Below are positions 40,272 to 53,499 of a stretch of DNA of 64,000 bases, piece after piece. The notes under the pieces are model-generated. The model saw only the letters and a program-made list of their open reading frames with translations. It did not search any database and was not told the DNA's origin. The stretch spans positions 682,001 through 746,000 of the forward strand of contig BLAL01000169.1 of assembly GCA_015698045.1 (NCBI GenBank). The letters are read 5' to 3'. The position numbers and the translations under genes were made by a program. The DNA is from Rhizophagus clarus. Lineage: Eukaryota; Glomeromycota; Glomeromycetes; Glomerales; Glomeraceae. Position 1 is the stretch's first letter. Each line of letters begins with the position of its first letter.

Positions 40272-41752
40272 ATGGTAATTTGTGAAGAATGCAAACAAGA
40301 AAATACTGGATACAAATGGTGGTGCAAACCATGTAATGCAAAGCATTTTCAACAAAATTTTAAAAATTGGACTAGTGGTAATGATGATATTGACAAACTC
40401 ATTCAAGACACTCAACTATCAGCGGATGATAATTATGAAATATTAGAATGGATACCTTACAATAAATTATATGATATTGAATATATTGCAAAAGGCGGTT
40501 TTGGAAAGGTGTATAGAGCAAAATGGATTGATGGGTATATATGGAGTTGGGATAATAAAGTTCAAAATTGGTATCGACATAGTTCCAATGAGTTTGTAGC
40601 TCTGAAAAGTTTATACAATTCAGAAAATGTCACATCAGAATTTATCAATGAGGTATAAGCAATTTCGCTTTAATATAATTTTAAATGACTTTTAATACTA
40701 ATGTATGATATTATTAAAAAAAATGTATATAGGTAACAATGCATAGTAAGACTGTTAATTTATCAAAGTTTTCCCATGTTACCAGAGTTTATGGAATCAC
40801 ACAAGACCCAGAAACGAAAGATTATATGATGGTTATGGAATATGCAGAGAATGGAAGTTTACGAAATTATTTAGATAAATTTTATGATAAGTTAGATTGG
40901 AAGACCAAATTTGAACATTTATTGTGGATTTCATCTGGACTTCGTATAATTCATATGAATGAATTAATTCATCGAGATTTACATATTGGAAATATACTCT
41001 ATTTTTCAAATTATACTTCTGTAACTGATATGGGATTATGTAAACCTGCAAATTATAATGCATCAGAAAACGCAAAACCTTGTATATATGGTGTTTTACC
41101 TTATGTTGCTCCCGAAATTTTAAGAGGACAAAATTATACTAAGGCTGCTGACATTTATAGTTTTGGTGTAATTATGTATGAAGTAATTTCTGGGCTACCT
41201 CCATATCATGATTTATGCCATAATGAATATTTAGCAATAAAAATTTGTCAAGGACTTAGACCAAGGTTTAATATTAAAGTACCCCAATTAATTGTGCATT
41301 TAATCAAAAGATGCTTAGATGCTAATCCATTAAATCGACCAGAAATATATGAAATCTTTAATATTTTATGTGAATGGGATAGACATAATAATGGTCTAAC
41401 AGAAATAGGAAAACAAATCAAAGAAGCAGAAGAAATCAATAATAAGTTACCAAGCAACAGTATACCTTCAACAAGTTTATCATATGAAACACATTCTGAA
41501 GCTGTTTATACAAGTAGATTACTCAATTTTAATAATCTTCCTGAACCAAAAAATCCCAATGATTTTTACGAACAAAATGACAATATAATTAGCGAAAAAT
41601 TTTCAGGTAAATAATTTTGAATATTTAAATTTAATTATAAAATGTTAATAATTTTAAAATTTTATTGAATAGAATCTTTACAGATTGATCTTTCTCGATT
41701 GAAAATTAATGAAATAAATAAAGATGGTAAATTCAAATGTTTATTAATTTAA
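40272..41752 (+). CDS. Protein kinase with Cys-rich head (kinase C), three exons
   Basis: Exons 40272-40652, 40733-41606 and 41673-41752 (introns 80 and 66 bp) give 444 aa. The first ATG (40272) reads MVICEECKQENTGYKW, equivalent to the start of kinase A. It is the closest paralogue of A: the linker 'NFKNWTSGNDDIDKLIQDTQ' and most of the catalytic domain are nearly the same. Motifs: 'AKGGFGKVYRAKW', VALK, 'IHRDLHIGNIL', DMG in 'SVTDMGLCKPANY', 'YVAPEIL'. The third exon encodes ESLQIDLSRLKINE plus a short tail. A and C are in opposite orientation 7 kb apart, so an inverted duplication is likely. Confidence 0.88.
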
Positions 41753-44700
41753 CTGATTTTTATTCGTATATATAGCTAATAAATTTTATTTTTTAGATCA
41801 ATAAAAAAAATTTGACTTGTTATTGATAGAAATTTCATTCAATGAACTTATTATTAATTTTCATCTAATGTTTAGGTTACGGAGGTTTATACTATTCTAT
41901 AATTAACTAAATTATTGATTTTTATGATTTTTAATCATACACAGATGATTAATTAAAATTATTTATTTTTGTAATTTACATTTTGCTAAATACTTTGTAA
42001 GTATTAACTTTCCCGTTTTTTATCAATTGTGAAAAGTGTTAGTCAAATTTGCATGTGGCTATGCTATTAAAAATATAAAAGTTAATGTCAGAAGTGACTA
42101 ATTAGTTGGTAATTTATTTTAAACAATTGACAGAATGTTATTGGAATATTTTATTTTATTACTTTCAAACTGATCACTAGAACATAGAAATTTTATGTAA
42201 TTAAATTTATTTACAGTTATTTTATTAAGATATTATAAATAAAAGTCTTCTTATTTTTATCTTAGGATATAGCAACTACTAAAATAGAAAATAGTATTAT
42301 CATCTTTTTAAATATATGAACAAACTTTATTCATCTTTTCATTATTGGTTTAAATTATCGACTACATCATATTCCAGGAGCTTAAGTACATTATAATCAT
42401 TTTATAAATGAAAAATTTTATAGTTCTATCAATAAATAGCCCAAACAGGCCTTAACGTATCGTTTCTCACAATAGGCAAATTCGAATTTTCAATATTTTG
42501 ATTGAATTATCTAAGAAGTATAAATTTAAATTTTCCAGTAATTTATATAATTAAATAAAAGTCACCGAAATTTCTCTATAAGATCGTCTAAGTATTTTTC
42601 GATTCCTCTGATAAATGTAAAAAGTACTACATTAAATAGTTTATTTTTTTGAATCATTATTCATAATATATCATCCAGGATTTTTCCACAAAATTGGAGT
42701 CGTTGCTATGCACCAGGTTTTATTACTAAAAGTTAGTATTTTATATTATCATCATCTTTTAATTCAAATATCATAAAAAAAATATCTTCGTTAAGGTGCC
42801 ACATTTTTTTTACAACCTTATTCCTTTATTTATAATGATAATATTATGTAACAAATATTACCATTAAACTTTGATAATTTAGTGTAACAAAACTTACGCA
42901 TGAAGATAAATGAAAATTTCCATTTTCACTATATAAAAAATCTTTTCTTCTCACTGAGAAGGTAAGACCATCGATATCAGTCCAAATTCTCAACGAAAAA
43001 AATAAAAAAGTGGACTAAGTAAAATATAACGGAAATAAAACTTATCTGTTATATATTTCTTTCTAGTCGTCTAACTTTCATAAACTTTTGTTTCATTTTT
43101 TCAAGTATAAACACATGCTTTCGTCAAAAAGTTTTGCAAAAAGTTATGAATACATGAAAAAGCTGGTGGGCGAAAGGCCGAAAAGTTTAAAAGTAAAGGG
43201 CAACAGAGACAGAAAAAAATGGTTTCCAGGGGCTTCATATATTAGTAGAAGTAAGACATGATGAAGCTTTCGAAAGGTGATTTATGCAATCACGTAAATG
43301 GCGAATCTGATTAAAATAACCGAAAAAAGCTCTAACAGGTGACTCGTGTTCTTTATACTAACTAAAATTTTTTATAGCTCACGCTAATCTATAATTATTA
43401 GACAAGCGTATATTATTATTTTAGCCTCCTCAAATATTTACCACGCACCACAAACTTTGAATTCAATCTAATAAATCTCTACGAACAGTCTGTTTGACGC
43501 TGCTTTTATAATGCAAGCCGGCTAGATATACCATCACCACGAAGTTCATAGAGGTTTTCTTCTATTTTCTATTCCAACTTCTAATCGCGCTTCTCTTCTT
43601 TTCTGTCTCCAATTTTTGAACCGAAAAAATTTTTTAATTTTGATCGTTTACGCGGAACTCGATATGTCTCGTGGTTTTATTTTTACCATTACTTTGCCAC
43701 GTTAGCGTATAGGAGATTTTATAGTCAAAATTTGTGTTGGTTAGAGATACTGATTTTAAGCACCACATTTTTGAAGGAAATTTCCGGCTAAAGTTGGGGG
43801 TGGTGCCTAAATTCGGAAGTATTTTTTTTTTACTTAAAATTCTTTTTTTTTCACATTTTTACACATCGAATTTTTGTACTTGTGTATCCCAATAATTTTT
43901 TATCGTGTTCTATATAATTGCGAAATTGCGATGATACATGATGAAAGAGAAATTGAATTGATTAATTGTAAATAAAGTTTATTTTGAATAAAATATGAAA
44001 TTTAATAAAGAAAAATTAAAATCTGAGGTGGTGCTTATTTTTGTTTTTCAAGTATTTTGGTCAAAAGTCGGGGTGATGCTTAAATTCGGGTGGTGCTTAA
44101 AATCGGGAGAATACGGTAGTTTATGGTTAGATGGATGATTTATTTACGGGTGTAATTTCGATATATAAGCGTTGTAACGTATCGCTTATGTACGAATCCC
44201 TTATAACTTAATAAAGAGAGAAAGAAAAGAAAAAAAGCTTAACAGAAAACTGCAGGCAAAGGATAAAAGAATTATAAGATTCACCAATCATAGAAACCTG
44301 ATTTTTAGGTTAACCTCTCATCACTCTCCCATCTCCTATTAAATCAGCTGATTTCTGGCATGCCCTAACGCAATCGTAAAATGGCAAAAAAAAATTCGCG
44401 AGTAGACAAAACGGAAAAAAAGTAATAAAGTAATATTGTAAATGCCAGTTCTTTTATGCTTATGAAAATAAGCGTTGTATATATGTAGCAGAAGGTTTTT
44501 ATTAATTAAATGTAAATGCGAAAGTGAAATAAAATATAATAAATTACTAATAAACGTTTCACCGTTGATCAATTTACGAAGGTTACATGATCAACTTAAA
44601 CAAGAAAAACGTAAATTAATCGGTTGCGAATAGGTAATGCACACACTAGCAATTACACTCAGACGCAAGCATTAATTTACAAATATACTAACACTTTAAC

Positions 44701-45025
44701 AACGAGATAACTTATTAAATAAATGCTTTATTTTATTTAAAACGAAATTATCTGTTTTTACATTGATTAAAAACGCCTATATTTATACAAAAAACAACTA
44801 CACTAAATTTACTTGACATATCTAACATATCACATAAATGCTACTTATTTCATATATTTCACATATTTGTTATATTGCATATGTTTAACATATCAAACAT
44901 TTGCAATATTCGTAACATTTATAACATTTGTGACATTCGCAACATTCGTGACATTCGCAACATTCGCAACATGATCAGCGATCACGTGACTGTTCGATCG
45001 TAACAATATTGTTATAAGTAAACAA
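41753..45025. other. Gene-free interval, 3.3 kb
   Basis: AT-rich, without a credible gene. It contains a MITE-like element (43750-44118) and a short-period repeat around 44880-44980 (copies of 'acattcgcaacattcgtgac'). The frame at 44339-44572 is low-complexity and not supported. Confidence 0.4.
43750..44118. mobile_element. MITE-like element with 'gattttaagcaccac' inverted ends
   Basis: The left end reads 'ctgattttaagcaccac' and the right end, inward, 'ccgattttaagcaccac', preceded outside by 'ccgtattctc'. Further copies of 'gtggtgcttaaattcgg' lie inside near both ends. Length is about 370 bp with no coding frame. The ends resemble those of Tc1/mariner-derived MITEs, but a TA duplication is not certain. 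Confidence 0.5.
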
Positions 45026-45045
45026 AAATTGTGCTTATATCAAAC

Positions 45046-46443
45046 TCCATAAGGTCAAAGCGCATAGTAACGATCACTATAATGATGAAGCTGATCGCTT
45101 AGCTAAATTAGGACATCAATCCACAGAACCTATGCTGGTTAATACACAATTCTTCTCTGACCAACTTATGAATATTATTTGGAATGGCATTTCTCATATC
45201 GACAAAAATATTTGCAAATGGTGCGCGACTCCTATATCTGCAAAAAATTTCAATCGTCTTATAGGATCTTCGACTTATAAAGCAGTTCCCGATCTCATCT
45301 CTGCTAACATAATTGATTGGGAAGCAACTACATTTTGGCTCAATCATAATCCTCATTCATCACCGACTTCTTCTAAACTTTCAAAAATATTATCTCACCG
45401 AATAAGAGCGGTCACCTTCATGTTACCTACTGGTTCGCTTCAACAGCGCAACTATCCCAAACTATATCCTACATCGCCAATACTTTGTCCCTCCTGCCGA
45501 CTTCATGAAGATACCAATCGTCATTTAGGTCTTTGCACCTCTCATCAAAGTAGCTGCCTTACAATTATGGAATCACACCGCCTATTTCTAATTGATATTC
45601 TTACACAACATTGTATTACATCCTCTCCTGTTGACATTTCTCATAGAGTCAATTCTTGTAAAATTTTTCAATTATCACATTATTTCACTACGTATAGGAC
45701 CTTGTCCCCCGACCATCCTATTTATCTATTATTTTACAACTATGTACCGTTAGAACTCACTGCTCTGTTTCATACTTTTATTAACAAAACAAAATTACGA
45801 AAATCGTTACTTTTAAAATTTTTACTTTCCCTGTTCAAAGATTTCAAACAGAAAATATGGAACGTCCACGCATCCTCATTGAAAACATGGGAATCAGCCA
45901 CACTTAAAATCACTTCCAAATCCAAAAAGACTTACAGATCCAAGTTCGGTCATCGTTCTCAAAAATCTCCACGCCAACATGTGCACACGTCTAACATTAT
46001 TCATTATAATCAAGCAAGACAACCTCTTGATTTTGGTCCTCCTATAACATCAAGAACTTATCAACATCCGAATGTTAACTATGCCCAACATTTAATCTGG
46101 GCGTCCAGCAACTTCTTACATTCAGGATTATGGCATCATTATTTATCATATATTCCTTTTGACAATTTTAATTATATAGATCAATTTCCGTTTACTTCGT
46201 TATACTTATCTTCTCATTTATTTTCTTCTTTTTGTAATTCTTCTTCTTCCTTTATTTTTACCAACCGTGTATCACCTTCTTCCCTATAAGTTAGGAATTC
46301 GCATAGTCTTCCAGTTATAACTTATGGGTCCCCTTTCATTGCGAAAGTTTTTACAGTTTTCTTATATATACATTGTAGTCTTGTACTCATTTGATGTATA
46401 ACTGTATCTGTGGTACCCACCTGTAAAAATAAAAATAAAAATA
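45046..46443 (+). mobile_element. 5'-truncated LINE with 20-bp target-site duplication
   Basis: The insert is flanked by direct repeats 'aaattgtgcttatatcaaac' at 45026-45045 and 46444-46463. The 3' end has a simple A-rich tail (repeats of 'aaaaat') directly before the right repeat, as target-primed reverse transcription leaves. The body starts inside an RNase H-like region (KVKAHSNDHYNDEADRLAKLG) and runs to the end of the LINE protein. The exact duplication implies a fairly recent insertion. Confidence 0.85.
45052..46289 (+). pseudogene. C-terminal part of LINE ORF2 (RNase H end, zinc knuckle)
   Basis: The frame is open from the 5' truncation to the natural stop at 46289. The first residues contain 'KVKAHSNDHYNDEADRLA', the last conserved block of an RNase H domain. 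About 110 residues later comes 'CPSCRLHEDTNRHLGLC', a CCHC-type knuckle at the position seen in many LINE proteins. The remaining 230 residues are Ser/His/Phe-rich without a known domain. The endonuclease and reverse transcriptase parts are absent, so this is a dead fragment without internal damage. An ATG at 45132 is fortuitous. Confidence 0.8.
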
Positions 46444-46922
46444 AAATTGTGCTTATATCAAACAGAGATTTGACCAATCAGACTAAAATTGATGATCAAA
46501 TCGTGACCATTTTTGCACTATGACATAATTTACATAAATTTACGATTTGTTTGAAGATGAAATTAAACGAATGGAATGTATTCTAAAGTGGAGCTTGATC
46601 TTCTCAATTCTGCAATATATAACTGGTTTACATGTCGAAACATTACAACAGTAAAAATACAGTATAAAACATATATGAAAATGATTTCAATAATTTTTAT
46701 TAATTATCATACTTTATAATTAAGCGAGTTTAACTTTGTTTTTGTATTGAATATAGTTAATATTTAGCTTATTTAAAATCTCGTTAAATGCTCAATTTTC
46801 TTTGAAGCTATACATTATTAATTACGTGAACAAATGTTGAAAATCAATATTTATAAATATGTTCTTTTTTTCCGGATATTTAACATCAGATATAAAATCA
46901 TTTGTTTTTTATTAATTTCTGT

Positions 46923-47229
46923 CAGTGTTCGGCAAATGACTTGAAATGACAAATGATTCAAATGACAAATGACAAATGACGTGTCATTTCATTACTCAAA
47001 TGACAAATGACCTGAGTCATTTGAATGTAATGTTGGCCGGTACTATAGTTCTGGCCTGCATTATGTTTTACTTTATTTTTTTTTATTTTTGATTGAATCA
47101 CATGATAAGAATATTAACCAATCAAAATCAAATGACTGAAATGACCAAATGACAAAGGATTATGAATAATGACAAATGATTAGCTAAATCATTTGAATGG
47201 TCAAATGACAAGGTCATTTCCGAACACTG
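46923..47229. mobile_element. hAT-type MITE, 307 bp
   Basis: Ends are 'cagtgttcggcaaatgac' and, inward from the right, 'cagtgttcggaaatgacc'. Target duplication 'atttctgt' (8 bp) is at 46915-46922 and 47230-47237. Eight-base duplications and CAGTGTT-like ends fit hAT elements. The interior is full of 'caaatgacaaatgac' subterminal repeats in both orientations. No coding sequence is present. Confidence 0.85.
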
Positions 47230-47394
47230 ATTTCTGTAATGTGTGATGAGATTAAAACGCGTTAATTTTTTTTTTATTGCAAAAGTATACAACATTTAAA
47301 GAATACAAAGATTCAATTAGATTATAGACTTACAAGTACTTTCCCATGCGTTTTTTTTTTCCTACCAGATTGATTATTAAATTATTAAAATATT

Positions 47395-49249
47395 TTAACC
47401 CTTATTATATATATAGCTAGACGTCACTTTTTCAACTGATCTCCATAAAATACGACGAAAACCAACTACTAAGATAACAAATCCTTTTATGTTATTAGTG
47501 TCTGATTTAGTTATTTTAACACGTTCATCAAATACCCCAGAACTAGAATAATTAACAGTTTTTCCTTTTGAAATTGTATTCATATACGATCTTAATTGAA
47601 TTAATCCATCATTCAATACCTCACCTATAGTTGTCTGGTTTGTTTTTTGGTGTTCTTTTGACCAATATGTATATGGTCTTTTTAATAAAGTCTCTTCATT
47701 TTCCTTTTCAAGAATTTTATCTAAATTTTCCAGTTCGTTTGCATTAAATTTAATTTTTTGATTTTTTATCAGACCAGTTAATGAAATATATTTTAATTCT
47801 AAACTAGTATAATTATTATCTTTTGCTCTTTTTAAAATAAAAATATCTGAAAACCCAAAACGACCTGACCCTTTTGGCTTTTTACCATTCATTACTAATG
47901 AAAGTTCTGGAATATAATACTTTAACGGAAGAAAATTTTCAACAATTGCCTGAAGTACAGCTTCATCTGCTGAAGCTAAAGACATCCGTGATCTTGTTAA
48001 TAAGAATGCCTTGAGATTTTTAATAAATGGCTTAATATCACCTGCAACAAGACTTTCATATGCTGAAGAAATAAAAAGTGCTTTATCAACAGTTTGTTCA
48101 TATACTGGATTATCCTTGTTTTGTTCTAAGATTCGGCTTTGTTTTTTCCAGTGTTCTAATAAATAATTATTAAATATACTTCAATAAATGTAAAAAATAA
48201 TTATAGAATCATTATAACCTACCAGTAGATAAACCATCAGTATCTGTATCATCCCTTGCTCTTTTCAATTCTCCTTTTTGTTTAATTTGATTAATAATAT
48301 TTTTAGTCCATTTTTTATTAAAAACAGATTCTAATTCTTCACCCAAACAATAAAGCTTACTACCAACATCATTATATGAATAACAATTGCGAAACATTAG
48401 ACGAATATCATCTTCAAACTCTCTTAAGTTTCTGTACTGATCATTCTTTAACTTTATATTTATAATAGAAAGATCCATTGGATGCTTTATAATTTTATCA
48501 CTTTTGATAGGTTTATAGAATAGATGAGAACAAGATTTGTTTTCAAGTTCATGAAGAATATCAGAACAGAAATTAATAATAAGTTCATTGTTTTTTTTAG
48601 TTTCCTTATTATAAAAATCTGGTTGAGCTGCAGGTACTAAATTCTCTTTTTCATATTCTATAATTATTTCTTGCCAGAATGTCTGTAAATTTTTCCTGTG
48701 TTGAAAACGTTCTATATTTACCTGTTATGAAAGAGATTGTTAATAGTGTGCCAAAATTTTTATTTAGTGGTAAAAGAAGGTACATAGCCGGTTCCTCCTC
48801 CAGAACTAGCAGACTTTTCCAACAACAAAGTAGAGGCGCCTGAATTGAGAGCTTGGGTTGGTTACCAAGCGAACAAACCCAGTAATTCTCCTAAGTCAAA
48901 CCAGGAATCCCTCGACTCGCCTAGGAGTTACCTCAGTTTGCAAAATAAAAAAATAACACACCTTTTCTTTTAAGTACTTTTGATTTAATCCGATCTTTTC
49001 TGCTTCCTCCAAGAAATGAGTAGCCCAAGCATTGTCAAGATCTTTCCAGTCATTTGAAAATTTTGAGGCAACAATGGCATCGTGATGTACATTCAAAAAT
49101 CCATGATATGATGATTTATTCCCTCTCTCCTTGAGATAGGAAATAAGGACTAAAAGGTTAAAAGGTTGATTAGTAGCTAAATATTACAAGTCAAAATGTT
49201 GATCACAGGATTTACCATTTTTGCCAGGATAGTTTTTGGATGTGTTCAT
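47395..49249 (-). CDS. Bromodomain - PD-(D/E)XK nuclease-like fusion protein, four exons
   Basis: Exons 49249-49216, 49149-48962, 48721-48223 and 48155-47395 keep one frame and give 493 aa, ending at a TAA. Residues about 125-215 form a bromodomain ('SHLFYKPIKSDKIIKHPMDL', 'NLREFEDDIRLMFRNCYSYN', then DVGSKLYCLGEELESVF). These domains bind acetyl-lysine on histones. After a charged linker ('GELKRARDDTDTDG'), residues about 250-490 contain 'GRFGFSDIFILKR' and 'YTSLELKYISLTGL', the D...E-x-K layout of PD-(D/E)XK nucleases (DUF1703-like). I infer a nuclear protein that could cut or bind DNA at acetylated chromatin. Exon 1 is only 34 nt and the least certain. An intron at 48722-48961 holds a GC-richer segment unlike its surroundings. 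Confidence 0.78.
48780..48950. repeat. GC-richer segment inside an intron
   Basis: About 170 bp with clearly higher GC than the adjoining exons, within the 240-bp third-from-last intron of the bromodomain gene. This intron is three times longer than any other here. It contains 'ctcgactcgcctaggagtta' and 'ggcgcctgaattgagagctt'. It looks inserted, perhaps a SINE or MITE, but I cannot find matching ends. Confidence 0.35.
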
Positions 49250-51972
49250 TTTGATTAGACTAATTTGATACTCTTAATATACTTAATATACTTTTATATT
49301 ATCAAGGATGCCAACATAAAACAATGATACTCAAAGGTATTTAAATAAAAAATTTCGTGTAGACAGTATGACTTGGACTGACACATTAATGCGAAATATT
49401 AGTTAATATGACGGAAAAAAAAGTATTATTGCATGACATTACATCGATATTACAAAAATAACTATCTTTTGATTCATATATTGTCATATTTCTTTCATAG
49501 ATATTCATTTAAAATCGATTTTTATTAATAAAAATGGCACACATTGATATCAAATTGAGTGTCGATAAATGCAATTTATGATACTCTATCACGATAAATT
49601 TAATCTACACATTTTTTCTATAATAATCTAGAATTCATATTGATATTGACGTAACTATAAATCATAATGAAAAACAGGTCGTCATATACTGCATATACAG
49701 CTTGTGTCAAGGTGTTACTACAAACGTTCTATTTTTGATATGACGACTTATGAAATATTCTAGTTTATCATTTGATAGAAACAATATTTAATTATAATTT
49801 TTTATCCTTGTATTCTATTTTTAGTCATATTTTTCGCACATTTATCATTTCCTAGACTTGCATATCTATTCAATATAATAATTGATAAAAAATTGTCCAT
49901 TTTTAGTTTTCATTAATACAATAACATATTATAATACTTACATTTAATCAAAGTACGACTACATGTTTAAAAATTCGGTGTAAAAATAAAGCTTTCATTC
50001 CGTAGTAATGAAAATTATGAAGACTTAACTTTGATTAATTTATTTCTCTCATCTCATTCGATTTATTCCTGCAGATTTTTTTGAAAAGTCCGTCCTTTTA
50101 AAGATATTTTTTCTATTAACATTAGTGAAAAAGCTTAAGAATACTATGGAAACAGTAAATTCGTCACATAGAATAGGAAACTTAATCAAATATTATCGAA
50201 CCAAAACATACGACGTGATGGATTAATAATTACTCATCCGAAGTAAGTGTAAAAGTCAAGCAGCAAGTTTAAAGTTAGTTCTATTGAATTGAAAAAAAAC
50301 TTTTATTAATTAATAATAATCGTTATCAAATTTCCCTATTTTTTAATTTGAAAACGTTTAAAGTATGAAGTTAAATTGTGCAATATCGTAGAATAAATAA
50401 CTCTAAGGATATATTAGATTATTAAGATAATGGATTTAATTTTGATTACGACTCATTATTTATATAAAAATAACGTAATACTTAAAACTTGTAGGTGCTT
50501 TAATTTGAAAAATCAAATTTTAATAATTTTCACGGAGTATTGATTCAGAGAGTGTTACGTAAAATATGTTCACTGCACTAATATAAAATTTTATCTATAA
50601 ATTATCGCATATACAGTACGTATTTTAAATTATATGATGAATAAAATAATATGTTCACAAAATTTTTATTAGAATTATGTCGTTGCAGTATATCGAGCTT
50701 TAATATATCGAATATCGATATGTCAAGGCCTGACTGTATAGTGTATACGTAGACTTATTGATCTTGGTGCCAAATATTGTAATCTATTATAGCCAAAATT
50801 TAATATGGATATAGAATTATAAAATAGTTTTTGGTTCGTCTTGCTGATTTGAAGTTCTTAATTTTTTTTTTAAAAAAAAAATTTAAGGTTATACTTTTTA
50901 GATCATATCCAAGTTAAATACAAAAAAAAAAAATCCTGACATTAGCTAGCAATAAATTAATTTTGTTACAAACTTTAAAGATACAGTCTAACGAATTTAG
51001 ATTCAACGAATTTCTTTAACTTTTAGTGTTGTACCGATTTCACTATAAAAAAATCTTGTTATACCTAAGATAATAAATACCTAAGATTACCGTTTAACAA
51101 ATAAATATATAAACTGTTATATAAATAAATATATACAAAATGACTCCATATCGGTGGATTTGGTTCATCGCAATTATAGACGCTTTTGCATTTTTATGTA
51201 ACATCAAATTGATCAGCATATACGGGATTTCATTGCAGATCAATTAAAAAATTTTTTTTTTTGATTTTACTTCACGTTAAAACAAAAAAAACTTAATATA
51301 TAAAAACCCATCTAACTTATGGTAGGTCATTTTATAAGTTGTATGAATAGTTATAGTAGGTAGTTTTTTTTTACTTTTTAGCTGTTTTTTCTATTTCTAT
51401 TTCTTTTTTTTTATCGTTTTTTTTCTTAAAAAATATTGTTCTAACTTCTTTTTTTTCTCTTGTAGTTTCCTATGTAAAAAGATATTTTTAGAGATAAACA
51501 TTCAAAGAACCAAAATTTGCTTCTTCAACACTTTATTTTTATTCTAGGATTTTTTTGAATGATTTTTAATTAAGGTGGCTTAGCAATAACACGTGATATT
51601 GTAGATGAACCAAACCCGCCCATATGCTTATTGTACAGTACAGAATTTTTTTGACAACGAATTTTTTTTAATACATTTTTACATTTTGTTGTACGACATA
51701 CGTTCTGTATATGTGATAACTATATAATCTCGGATTTTATTGGTTATCAGTAATATTAAGCCAATCAAATTCTGATTTTTTTGTTATGTAAACAATCCGA
51801 AATTTGGGAAATGATCGACATATTTGATTTTTTTACACGTTTAGCGTGGAAATTGCTTTGTGAAAAAATCCCACCCTTTTTCCTTTGTTTTTTTTTTTAA
51901 TAGTTCACTCACTGTACTTCTCTTTTCTTTAAGAAAAAGATTATTCACACGTCGTACTATTTTTAAAAAAAA
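49250..51972. other. Gene-free interval, 2.7 kb
   Basis: AT-rich. Near 50690-50740 lies 'tatatcgaatatcgatatgt' followed by 'caaggcctgactgta', resembling one end of pogo/Tc1-type MITEs (compare 54915-55050). The last 200 bp before 51973 must carry the promoter of BTB-TLDc gene B. No other structure is seen. Confidence 0.4.
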
Positions 51973-53499
51973 ATGACTTCAACTTTTCATCTCGGTCTTT
52001 CAAAGGACTTTTCCTTAATTTTAGATGATGCAGATGATTACAATGTTATTATTCAAGTTGGTGAAGACCTAAATACAAAAGAATTTCGTGCACATTCAGC
52101 TATTTTACGTGCTCGTTCTCCTTATTTTAAAAATGCTCTTTCTACTAATTGGATTAAATGGAAGAATAATATGATTATGTTGAACAAACCAAATTTAGCA
52201 CCAACTGTTTTTGATATGATTCTGAAGTGAGAATTATTTAGTGTTTTTTTTTTTTTTTTATAAAATTTGTAATTTTATTTACTAACTTACACATACAACA
52301 TAATTAGATATATTTATACTGGTGAGCTTAATTTGACCAATCAATCGGGGGAAGATATTTTTAAATTACTTATTGCGTCAGATGAATTATCCCTTGAAGA
52401 GTTATTTGAACATATTCAAGAATATTTAATTGAAAAAAAGGCCAACTGGATTCATGAAAATTTTATACTTGTTTTTAATACTGCAATTAATCTTAATAAT
52501 TGCAAGAAACTACAAAATTATTGTCTTGAGTCTATTTGCGAAAATCCACTACCATTTTTGTCTTCAAAAATTTTTCCTTCATTAGATAAAGAAGTACTTT
52601 TTTGTTTGGTTAAAAGGGACGACTTACAAATTAAAGAAGTTGTTATTTGGGATTATTTAATTAAATGGGGTATTGAACAAACTCCTGATTTGAGAAGTAA
52701 AAATTATGATATGACTGAATGGACTAGTAAGGACTACCAAGCATTGAGGAATACATTAGAACAATTTATTCCTTTTGTTCGGTTTGTAGAAATTTCTCGT
52801 GCAGATTTTTTTGACAAAGTTCGCCCTTATAAAGCTATTATTCCTAACCATATTTATGAAGAAATCGAAGAATTTAATTATAAAGACGTCTTACCGAAAA
52901 CCATAACCTTACTTCCTAGGGCTGGTTCAACAACTAAAAAAGGAAAATTTTTATCAAGAATTATTAAACAAAATCATTTAAAAATAATAGTTAATTGGAT
53001 TGATAAAAAAGATACCACGTATACTCATAATAAAAAAGATCTAGGGTATGAGTTTGTCCTTAATTATCGTGGTAGCCGTGATAGAATTAGTAATAAATCG
53101 TTTAGAGACAAATGTAAAGGTCGAGTAGCAAGTTTAGTTTTAGTTAAAATTAAAAATACAAGTAAGATCTTTGGTGGATACAGCTCTATTGGGTTTAGCT
53201 CGTTAGGTGACGATTATATTATTAAACATGGTTATCGGTTTTACAAATCAACTGAGAATTTTATCTTCTCGTTTGAACATGAGGAAGATACCCAAAATAT
53301 GAAAATAAGTCGGATAATAAATAAATATGAAGCCATAATGGATCACGGTGGTAATGGATTTAATTTTGGTCGGGGTTCACTAAGCATGAATGATAGATTT
53401 TTACATGCTAACAATAGTAGCAAAAATTATGAAAATAATTTAAATACTGGTACGATTTATACTATTGAGGAAATTGAAACCTTTACAATAGATAGATAA
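51973..53499 (+). CDS. BTB-BACK-TLDc protein B, two exons
   Basis: Exons 51973-52226 and 52308-53499 (81-bp intron at the same position and phase as in paralogue A) give 481 aa. BTB domain: 'DYNVIIQVGEDLNTKEFRAH' and 'AILRARSPYFKNALSTNWIK'. A BACK-like helical middle contains 'NCKKLQNYCLESICENPLPF' and 'WDYLIKWGIEQTPDL'. TLDc domain: 'LNYRGSRDRISNKSFRDKC', 'KIFGGYSSIGFSSLG', 'NFIFSFEHEEDTQNMKISR'. The TLDc insert before the first strand is slightly longer than in A. Both genes appear intact, so the family is locally multi-copy. Likely a Cullin-3 adaptor by family knowledge, with unknown target. Confidence 0.9.
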
